From: Ferroplasmaceae archaeon UBA567
Lineage (GTDB): Archaea; Thermoplasmatota; Thermoplasmata; Thermoplasmatales; Thermoplasmataceae
DNA: 15,295 bases
NCBI GenBank assembly: GCA_002505185.1
Contig: DAUP01000014.1
Coordinates: 1-15,295 of the forward strand
Reading direction: 5' to 3'
Shown: positions 1 to 5,286 of the stretch, one piece after another
How the letters are laid out: the number at the start of each line of letters is the position of its first letter
Numbering within the stretch: position 1 is the first letter of the stretch
The notes under the pieces: model-generated
What the model saw: only the letters and a program-made list of their open reading frames with translations
Databases searched by the model: none
What the model was told of the DNA's origin: nothing
Position numbers and translations under genes: made by a program

Positions 1-1
1 C

Positions 2-838
2 GGCGGTTTCACATCAAAAAAGGTATTTGAGGGTTATCAGATTTTAAAGGAGGAATTTACATCAGATGAAACCACATTTCTTTCATTCCCCGCAGATATA
101 ATATCTACTGGCACAAGAGGTATAATAAACCAGCTTGTAAAAAACAAACTTGTCGACGTTATTATCACTACCAACGGAACACTGGATCATGATATTGCAC
201 GTGTGTATACCGATTATTATGCAGGCACATTCAATTTTGGCGATGAAAAACTTAAGGACATGAATATAAACAGGTTGGGGAATGTATTTGTCCCTGATGA
301 AAGCTATGGGGTCATAATAGAGGAAAAACTGATGCCTATGATAGAGGAACTATACAACAAAAAGAAGGAGTGGGCGCCTGTAGACCTGATTAGGGAGGTT
401 GGGTTAAAGCTGAACAATGAAAACTCAATTCTATATAATGCTGCAAAGAATGGGATACCTGTATTTGTGCCGGGTATAACCGATGGATCTTTTGGATCAC
501 AGTTATGGTCTTTTTATGAGATGCACCATGATTTCAGGATAAATTTGCTGGAAGATGAGCACAGGCTTTCGGACATAGTTTTTGATGCAAAGAAAACAGG
601 TGCACTGATGATAGGCGGTGGCATTTCTAAGCATCATACAATATGGTGGAATCAGTTCAGGGATGGCCTTAACGAGGCAGTTTACATAACTACAGCGCAG
701 GAATACGATGGGTCATTGTCAGGTGCAAAGCTTGAGGAAGCCATCACGTGGAAGAAAGTAAGAAAGGATGCAAAATTTGTAAATATTTATGGGGATGCAA
801 CGGCTATTCTTCCCATTATGGTTGCACCGTTTCTATGA
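2..838 (+). CDS. dys: Deoxyhypusine synthase, 5'-truncated by the window edge
   Basis: This enzyme uses NAD and spermidine to transfer an aminobutyl group to a lysine of initiation factor aIF5A, the first step of hypusine formation in the cytoplasm. The reading frame is open from base 2 with no stop, so the gene begins upstream; the GTG at 203 is an internal valine, not the start. Visible family motifs are GGFTSKK at the very start, SFPADIISTGTRG (around 89-127), TTNGTLDHDIAR (around 170-202), and GGGISKHH with the catalytic lysine encoded at 629-631 (the equivalent of human Lys329 by motif), followed by ITTAQEYDGSLSGA. The C-terminus is intact and ends in TGA at 836-838. About 278 residues are present; family members usually have 310-370, so roughly the first 30-90 are missing. 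It converges on the MFS gene with a 29-bp gap. The assignment is firm. Confidence 0.93.
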   Translation, partial: GGFTSKKVFEGYQILKEEFTSDETTFLSFPADIISTGTRGIINQLVKNKLVDVIITTNGTLDHDIARVYTDYYAGTFNFGDEKLKDMNINRLGNVFVPDESYGVIIEEKLMPMIEELYNKKKEWAPVDLIREVGLKLNNENSILYNAAKNGIPVFVPGITDGSFGSQLWSFYEMHHDFRINLLEDEHRLSDIVFDAKKTGALMIGGGISKHHTIWWNQFRDGLNEAVYITTAQEYDGSLSGAKLEEAITWKKVRKDAKFVNIYGDATAILPIMVAPFL

Positions 839-867
839 ACTTTTATCTATTTATTAGTTTTATAAAT
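839..867. terminator. Short T-rich convergent spacer between dys and the MFS gene
   Basis: These 29 bp separate two convergent stop codons. They carry T-rich stretches on the plus strand (ttttatct, ttagtttta), which fits archaeal oligo-T termination of dys. There is no obvious hairpin. The minus-strand gene may terminate inside the dys 3' end. Confidence 0.3.
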
Positions 868-2196
868 TCAGGTTAATGCCTTTCCTTTTGTTTCTGGGGC
901 ATATTTCAGAGTAAGGGCCAGTCCGATGAATTCGAATATGGCAAAGAATATAATTATTGCCTTTAATCCATATAATGCATCTATTATTGGAAATGAGAAA
1001 ACAGCAACTATAGACCCAATACGGGATACAGATGTAGCGAACCCCATAGCAGTTCCCCGTATTCTCGTTGGAAATATTTCCACAGGATATGTATATGTAA
1101 TCGGGCTTGGCCCAACATTATGGAAAAAGTGGACAAAACCGAAGGCGCTGAAAGTCATCAGAAGCCCTACAACCATGTACTGGTTGACAAAAAAGAATAA
1201 TACCAGTACGGCAAATGACCCCAGGAATCCAATAATAAGGAGAAAACGGCGGCCAATACGGTCAACATAGTATATGGCAATGAGAAATCCTATTACCACC
1301 GGGATAGATTCTGCCATTCCGGTAAAGACCACATAGAGGTCGGCATAATATGATGTTATTTCAGTAGAGAATATAAGTGGTGAATATGTCCATATGCCAT
1401 AACTCACAATATCATAGGAGAACCATGCTATGGAAATGAATATGATGTATGCTGCATATTTTCCCTTAAAAACATCCCTCAGCCTTGTCTTTCCCGGGCT
1501 TATTTCCGGAAGGTTTTCGATTGAATACCCTGTTGATGCTTCGAATTTGTCCTTTGCCTCTTCACCGGCCACTTTACCATATTTATGCTGTACCCAGTAT
1601 GGGCTTTCTGGTATTTTTTTCCTTGAATATAGAACAAGAATAGGAAAAACAGCTCCTATCATGTACATATAACGCCATGCATTGACTCCTGTAAACAGAA
1701 CAAGCGGCACGGCAAACCCCAGAAATATAAGAGAACCAATGGAAAATGAAAATATGTTAAAAAACATAAACTTTCCCCTGGACTTTGTTGGCGAGAATTC
1801 TGCCTGGATTGATGAACTTACAGGATAATCTGCACCTATTCCAATACCAACTATCAACTCAAGAATTGAAAAATTGATATAATTTGTTGCAAGGCCTGTA
1901 AGAAAGATAAATATTGAAACAAGAAAAAGGTCGTAAATATATATGAACCTCCTTCCGTAGATGTCGGCAATGTATCCGGAAATAAAACTGCCTATAAGAA
2001 CTCCACCTATTGATGATATCCCCATAATTGAGATTTCATAGCTTTTCAGTGACATTACGTTTATCAGATAGAGCAATGCATAGGAAAAAACTGTGAGCGT
2101 GTAACCATCCATCATAACCCCCATGGAAGAAAGTACAGTAATTTTCCTTAGAAATGGCGAAGAGGGTGCATCTGATATTGTCTTATAGCTGTTCAT
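868..2196 (-). CDS. MFS transporter, metabolite/phosphate:H+ symporter-like
   Basis: A 442-residue membrane carrier with the twelve-segment composition of the major facilitator superfamily. The loop-2 signature GYIADIYGRR lies at about residues 73-83. It is followed by GIGADYPVSSSIQAEFSPTK (about 118-138), which resembles the GxGGDYPLSATIxSE signature of inorganic phosphate:H+ and related symporters. The C-terminal half repeats the signature as YYVDRIGRR, then EIFPTRIRGTAMG, and ends PETKGKAL, a sugar-porter-like tail. An aspartate in the first membrane segment (VMMDGYTL) is typical of proton-coupled members. In an acidophile a large inward proton gradient would drive import. The substrate (phosphate, sugar or organic acid) cannot be told from the sequence. 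The ATG at 2194-2196 is chosen because a TATA box lies about 28 nt upstream, which implies a nearly leaderless mRNA. The gene stands alone: dys converges on its 3' end and the 5S gene diverges from it. Confidence 0.88.
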   Translation of the reverse strand: MNSYKTISDAPSSPFLRKITVLSSMGVMMDGYTLTVFSYALLYLINVMSLKSYEISIMGISSIGGVLIGSFISGYIADIYGRRFIYIYDLFLVSIFIFLTGLATNYINFSILELIVGIGIGADYPVSSSIQAEFSPTKSRGKFMFFNIFSFSIGSLIFLGFAVPLVLFTGVNAWRYMYMIGAVFPILVLYSRKKIPESPYWVQHKYGKVAGEEAKDKFEASTGYSIENLPEISPGKTRLRDVFKGKYAAYIIFISIAWFSYDIVSYGIWTYSPLIFSTEITSYYADLYVVFTGMAESIPVVIGFLIAIYYVDRIGRRFLLIIGFLGSFAVLVLFFFVNQYMVVGLLMTFSAFGFVHFFHNVGPSPITYTYPVEIFPTRIRGTAMGFATSVSRIGSIVAVFSFPIIDALYGLKAIIIFFAIFEFIGLALTLKYAPETKGKALT

Positions 2197-2218
2197 TCCA
2201 TGGATTATAGCAATGTAA

Positions 2219-2230
2219 TATATAAATAAT
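2219..2230 (-). promoter_or_regulatory. TATA box of the MFS gene
   Basis: On the minus strand the sequence reads attatttatata, a good archaeal box A. Its centre is about 28 nt from the ATG at 2196, so transcription should start within a few bases of the start codon. There is no Shine-Dalgarno sequence, in keeping with leaderless initiation. Confidence 0.55.
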
Positions 2231-2237
2231 TAGTATT

Positions 2238-2253
2238 TACTTAAAATTAAGTA
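2238..2253. promoter_or_regulatory. 16-bp perfect palindrome next to the MFS promoter, possible operator
   Basis: The sequence tacttaa-aa-ttaagta has two exact 7-bp inverted arms around a 2-bp spacer. It lies 7 bp upstream of the MFS TATA box (minus-strand sense) and about 37 bp upstream of the 5S TATA box. The position suits a dimeric HTH regulator acting on the transporter promoter. The region is very AT-rich, so chance is a real alternative. Confidence 0.3.
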
Positions 2254-2290
2254 TATAGGTAATATTATATGGCCCCTGTTAAAAAAAATA

Positions 2291-2299
2291 TTTATATAT
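2291..2299 (+). promoter_or_regulatory. TATA box of the 5S rRNA gene
   Basis: The sequence tttatatat is preceded by an A-rich BRE-like run (2281-2288). Its centre lies about 24-25 nt before the predicted 5' end of the 5S rRNA near 2319, which is the standard archaeal spacing. The 5S gene therefore appears to have its own promoter. Confidence 0.65.
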
Positions 2300-2318
2300 C
2301 TGTTATTGATTAAGTGTT

Positions 2319-2438
2319 GACGACGGTCATAACATCGGGGAAATACCAGGTCTCATTCCGAACCCGACGGTTAAGTCCGATGTGTTGCATACTGTACTAT
2401 CTTCCGCGAGGGGACGGGAACTATGTTTCGCTGTCGTT
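2319..2438 (+). rRNA. rrf: 5S ribosomal RNA, solitary gene
   Basis: The 120-nt sequence shows the archaeal 5S pattern: a 5' strand gacgacggtcat, a loop segment ccgaacccgacggttaagtc, a helix-D/E region with gcgag and gggacgggaac, and a 3' strand cgctgtcgt. The terminal helix closes by pairing 2319-2326 with 2431-2438 (eight pairs including G-U). Ends are set from this helix and may be off by a few bases. No 16S or 23S sequence is nearby, and the gene is flanked by an MFS carrier and trpS with its own TATA box. Unlinked rRNA genes are known from Thermoplasma and relatives, so this arrangement supports the taxonomic call. The identity is firm. Confidence 0.93.
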
Positions 2439-2467
2439 TTTCAATGTCCATTTTTTATTGGTTTTTA
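2437..2467 (+). terminator. Oligo-T terminator after 5S rRNA
   Basis: Three T runs (2437-2441, 2451-2456 and 2462-2466) follow the 5S 3' end with no stable hairpin. This matches the intrinsic oligo-T termination of archaeal RNA polymerase and separates the 5S unit from trpS. Confidence 0.45.
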
Positions 2468-2472
2468 AGGAA

Positions 2473-2488
2473 AATTAATTAATATAAT
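2473..2488 (+). promoter_or_regulatory. Probable promoter of trpS
   Basis: The AT-rich stretch aattaattaatataat includes TATA-like sequence about 20-30 nt before the ATG at 2503, with an A-rich segment (aaggaaaa) ahead of it. No Shine-Dalgarno sequence precedes the ATG, so a leaderless mRNA starting at or near 2503 is likely. The exact box is uncertain. Confidence 0.4.
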
Positions 2489-2502
2489 TTCCATTGGGTA
2501 TT

Positions 2503-3795
2503 ATGATTAATCCATGGAGTTCCTCACAGTATTTCGATTATGAGAAATTGATTAAGGAATTTGGCATTCAAAGGCCGGACAACTACTTTGACTATTTTAT
2601 GTTCAGAAGACATCTGATATTCGGCCAGAGAGGATTGGATTATCTTGAATATTCCATTAAGAATAGGATTAAATTCAATGCCATGACCGGTTTAATGCCC
2701 TCTGGCCAGATGCATCTTGGAAATAAGCTTTCTATTGACCAGATAATATACTTCCAGTCACTGGGGGCGGATGTATACATTGCTGTTGCCGATCTTGAAT
2801 CCTATGCAACAAGAGGTGTAGGGTTCAAAAAAGCCCGTGAAATCGCTATAAATGAATATATAGCCAATTATATTTCAATGGGACTGAAACCATGCAAGAT
2901 ATATTTCCAGTCTGAGAATTATGATACCCAAAGTTTATCCTTTGTACTTTCAAATGAGACAAACATGAATGAATTGAAGGCAATATATGGGCTTACGGAT
3001 TCATCCTCAATTTTGCATGTAAATTCCCCTATCATACAGGCTGCTGATGTGTTGCACACACAGTTGAAACACCTGGGAGGACCAAGAGCCACAATTGTCC
3101 CTGTGGGAGTTGACCAGGACCCGCATATAAGGCTCATGCGCGATATAGCTAAAAGACTCAGGGTTTATAATGTGAAAGTGGAAAACAGCAAAATTTCCGT
3201 TTATATAAAGGGAAATGAGGATCCAAAAGATAAAATAGATCGTGCCATGGAAATTCTGGCGGAAAATGGATATGAAAGCAATGCAAATTATGAATACCGT
3301 GCCCTATACATAAAAAACTCATCGGTTGAGGATAGAATAAAAATAGATATGATTCTTGTACTGGAGGAAAGTGCCATAAATGATTTCGCCTTCATAGAAC
3401 CATCCGCAACATTCCAGAAACTGGAAACGGGATTGAAAGGGGGTAAAATGTCATCATCGATTCCTGACTCCCTGATTAGCCTTAATGATAGTGGAGAAGA
3501 AGCTACTAGAAAGATAAAACATGCAGTTACTGGCGGCAAACAGACCATAGAAGAACAGAAAAAATATGGTGGCAACCCGGATATATGCCCTGTTTTTGAA
3601 CTGTATAAATACCATAGCACGGATGATAAGTATGTCACTAGAGTTTATGATGAATGCAAAGGAGGTGTTAGAATGTGCGGAGCATGCAAATCAGAGGCAG
3701 CAGAAAATATATCAGGCATGTTAAAAATACTGGCTGAGAAAAAGGATGAATCACTTAAAAAATTGGATAATTACCTCATAAAGAGGTCTTCATGA
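2503..3795 (+). CDS. trpS: Tryptophanyl-tRNA synthetase
   Basis: A class I aminoacyl-tRNA synthetase that charges tRNA-Trp with tryptophan using ATP. The Rossmann-fold signatures are clear. The HIGH-equivalent is PSGQMHLGN at about residues 66-74 and the KMSKS-equivalent is GGKMSSS with KMSSS at 315-319. Between them lie the archaeal TrpRS stretches VADLESYATRG and PVGVDQDPHIRLMRD. At 430 residues it has archaeal/eukaryotic-type length, longer than bacterial TrpRS (about 330). I chose the ATG at 2503 (MINPWSSS) over the in-frame TTG at 2494 because ATG is the stronger codon and the AT-rich promoter-like tract fits a leaderless start there. The tail has CRMCGAC-like cysteines (VRMCGACKSEAAE). 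Its 3' end overlaps the opposite-strand mtnA by 25 bp. The assignment is firm. Confidence 0.95.
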   Translation: MINPWSSSQYFDYEKLIKEFGIQRPDNYFDYFMFRRHLIFGQRGLDYLEYSIKNRIKFNAMTGLMPSGQMHLGNKLSIDQIIYFQSLGADVYIAVADLESYATRGVGFKKAREIAINEYIANYISMGLKPCKIYFQSENYDTQSLSFVLSNETNMNELKAIYGLTDSSSILHVNSPIIQAADVLHTQLKHLGGPRATIVPVGVDQDPHIRLMRDIAKRLRVYNVKVENSKISVYIKGNEDPKDKIDRAMEILAENGYESNANYEYRALYIKNSSVEDRIKIDMILVLEESAINDFAFIEPSATFQKLETGLKGGKMSSSIPDSLISLNDSGEEATRKIKHAVTGGKQTIEEQKKYGGNPDICPVFELYKYHSTDDKYVTRVYDECKGGVRMCGACKSEAAENISGMLKILAEKKDESLKKLDNYLIKRSS

Positions 3796-4787
3796 ATTAA
3801 ACTATGCAGTTTTCTAAGCTCCTCCGGCCTGAATATGCCATATTCCGTTATGAATGCGGTTACATATTCATGGGGTGTGACATCAAATGCCGGATTTTTG
3901 GCGTGTCCTTCAGCCGGTCCCAGCCTTGAATTATTGACCATTAGTACCTCATTTTCGTCCCTCTCCTCTATTGGTATTCCTTCTCCAGTTTTAAGTGAAA
4001 AATCAAAGGTGCTTCCCGGTGCCGCAACATAAAAAGGTATATTGTTCACCTTTGCCAGCACGGCTTTTTCATATGTCCCTATCTTGTTTGCAAAATCTCC
4101 ATTAGCAGCTATTCTGTCGGCTCCCACAATTGCAAGGTTAATGTCCCCGTTTTTCATGAAATATCCCGCTGCATTGTCTGCTATTATGGAATAATCTATT
4201 CCCTCCTGCTGGAGTTCCCATGCAGTAAGCTTTGCACCCTGCAGCCGGGGTCTTGTCTCATCAACATATACAAATATTTTCTTGCCTGAATCATGTGCTA
4301 TTCTCATGGGAGCAAGTGCTGTTCCCCAGTCGACAACTGCAAGGGCACCTGCATTGCAATGGGTCAAAATATGGTCATTGGCCTGTATAAGTGTGTTCCC
4401 GTATTCGCCTATCTTCCTTGACCTTTCAGTAATTTCCAGTGCATACCTCCTCGCTGCAGACTCAGAAAAATTATTTGCTTTCATGAAATCAATGGCTTTG
4501 AAAAGGTCGTATGCAGTTGGCCTGGACGATGATATTGTTTTCACTGCTTTTTCCATGTCCTCCATATTTTTTGATGCCATGGCAAGCCCATATGCAGCAG
4601 TAACCCCTATTGCCGGTGCGCCACGAACAACCATATTCTTAATTGCATAATAAATATCATCACTGTTTTTTGCAGAGTATATTTCAATTGTTTCAGGAAT
4701 TTTTCTCTGGTCTATAAGCTTAACCTGGTTTTCTTCAAACCACACTGCCAGAATTGCCTTTGATTCGCCGTTTATGTTAACTTTCAT
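3771..4787 (-). CDS. mtnA: S-methyl-5-thioribose-1-phosphate isomerase
   Basis: This 338-residue enzyme of the aIF2B/MtnA fold isomerises 5-methylthioribose-1-phosphate to methylthioribulose-1-phosphate in methionine salvage. Motifs in order: VVRGAPAIGVTAAYG (53-67), THCNAGALA with the candidate catalytic Cys144, DETRPRLQGAKLTAWEL (176-192), and VGADRIAANGD with the candidate catalytic Asp224. These are the cysteine and aspartate that define MtnA. Related archaeal ribose-1,5-bisphosphate isomerases and aIF2B subunits share the fold, so activity on another sugar phosphate is possible, but the RGAPAIG and HCNAG motifs favour MtnA. The ATG at 4785-4787 has a TATA-like element about 27 nt upstream and no Shine-Dalgarno, so it is probably leaderless. 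It is a single-gene unit: no other salvage gene is in the window. Its stop lies inside the 3' end of trpS. Confidence 0.9.
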   Translation of the reverse strand: MKVNINGESKAILAVWFEENQVKLIDQRKIPETIEIYSAKNSDDIYYAIKNMVVRGAPAIGVTAAYGLAMASKNMEDMEKAVKTISSSRPTAYDLFKAIDFMKANNFSESAARRYALEITERSRKIGEYGNTLIQANDHILTHCNAGALAVVDWGTALAPMRIAHDSGKKIFVYVDETRPRLQGAKLTAWELQQEGIDYSIIADNAAGYFMKNGDINLAIVGADRIAANGDFANKIGTYEKAVLAKVNNIPFYVAAPGSTFDFSLKTGEGIPIEERDENEVLMVNNSRLGPAEGHAKNPAFDVTPHEYVTAFITEYGIFRPEELRKLHSLIHEDLFMR

Positions 4788-4808
4788 TATGGAATATGAG
4801 AGAAATAG

Positions 4809-4819
4809 ATATTAAATTT
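4809..4819 (-). promoter_or_regulatory. TATA box of mtnA
   Basis: On the minus strand this reads aaatttaatat, centred about 27 nt upstream of the ATG at 4787. That spacing puts the transcription start at or near the start codon. Confidence 0.45.
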
Positions 4820-4899
4820 TTCATGTAATTAAGCCTACACAAATCCAGAAAAAGTAAAACGTTAAAATACTATTTAGTAATGTCATAATACAAAAAAAG

Positions 4900-4920
4900 T
4901 TATATGTTTCAAATGTATAT
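4900..4920 (+). promoter_or_regulatory. Promoter region of tRNA-Lys and probably of the whole rpo operon
   Basis: Two TATA-like elements lie here: ttatatg at 4900-4906, preceded by an A-rich BRE-like run, and tgtatatgg at 4914-4922. The first would start transcription about 9 nt before the tRNA, the second at its 5' end. No further promoter can fit between the tRNA and rpoH, so this is the likely promoter of the polymerase operon. Which of the two boxes is used cannot be decided by reading. Confidence 0.5.
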
Positions 4921-4937
4921 GGCTGACTACATATTGT

Positions 4938-5011
4938 GGGTCCGTAGCTCAGCTAGGTAGAGCGTCTGGCTTTTAACCAGGCGGTCAGGGGTTCAAACCC
5001 CCTCGGACCCG
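4938..5011 (+). tRNA. tRNA-Lys (anticodon UUU)
   Basis: A complete cloverleaf of 74 nt. The acceptor stem GGGTCCG (4938-4944) pairs with CGGACCC (5004-5010), with discriminator G at 5011. The D arm is GCTC...GAGC. The anticodon stem TCTGG (4965-4969) pairs with CCAGG (4977-4981) and closes the loop CTTTTAA, giving anticodon TTT at 4972-4974. The T stem AGGGG/CCCCT closes the loop TTCAAAC. CCA is not encoded and there is no intron. The gene ends only 13 bp before rpoH and is probably co-transcribed with it, so tRNA 3' processing would generate the 5' end of the polymerase mRNA. Confidence 0.97.
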
Positions 5012-5014
5012 TTT

Positions 5015-5020
5015 AGGTGA
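5015..5020 (+). promoter_or_regulatory. Shine-Dalgarno of rpoH
   Basis: The sequence aggtga, complementary to the archaeal 16S 3' end, ends 4 nt before the ATG at 5025. It lies in the 13-nt spacer after the tRNA, so ribosome loading on rpoH would not need a separate leader. Confidence 0.6.
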
Positions 5021-5024
5021 AAAT

Positions 5025-5285
5025 ATGAGTAAATTCAATGTGCTTGAGCACGAAATAGTGCCAGAACACCATCTGGTTCCTGTGGAAGAAGAGGAAAGCG
5101 TTTTAACCAAGCTTAATGTGACAAAGGATGACCTGCCCAAAATTGGTATTAATGATCCCACTATTAAGGCGCTGGAGGAAATTCACGGAAAACTTGTACC
5201 GGGCAGGATAGTTAAAATTATCCGGAAAAGTCCCACAGCAGGTTATTATGAATATTATAGAATTATTGTAAAGAGTGTGATGTGA
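5025..5285 (+). CDS. rpoH: DNA-directed RNA polymerase subunit H (Rpo5)
   Basis: An 86-residue subunit equivalent to the C-terminal assembly domain of eukaryotic RPB5. It binds the jaw side of the core enzyme near incoming DNA. The family pattern is clear: N-terminal VLEHEIVPEHHLVP, then LPKIGINDPTIKAL (about 38-51), then GRIVKIIRKSPTAGYYEYYRI (about 62-82), the usual conserved end of the protein. Length is normal for archaea (75-90). The ATG at 5025 is supported by an aggtga ribosome-binding site. The stop TGA at 5283-5285 is followed after one base by the rpoB ATG, so the two are translationally linked. It is the first protein gene of the polymerase operon and follows tRNA-Lys by 13 bp. Confidence 0.95.
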   Translation: MSKFNVLEHEIVPEHHLVPVEEEESVLTKLNVTKDDLPKIGINDPTIKALEEIHGKLVPGRIVKIIRKSPTAGYYEYYRIIVKSVM

Positions 5286-5286
5286 T

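Noticed and set aside
203..838. A complete 211-residue protein starting with GTG at 203
   Set aside because: The frame is open upstream to base 2 and the upstream codons encode conserved deoxyhypusine synthase sequence, so 203 is internal.
926..1270. Plus-strand open frame inside the MFS gene
   Set aside because: It is antisense to a clear transporter gene, has no ribosome-binding site and no recognisable domain. The same holds for 1430-1672.
2494..2502. TTG at 2494 as the trpS start
   Set aside because: The ATG at 2503 is three codons downstream, is a better start codon and fits leaderless spacing from the AT-rich promoter tract. No Shine-Dalgarno supports the TTG.
3835..4032. Plus-strand open frames inside mtnA (also 4282-4650)
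   Set aside because: They are shadows of the mtnA frame: low-complexity serine/alanine-rich translations and no family features.
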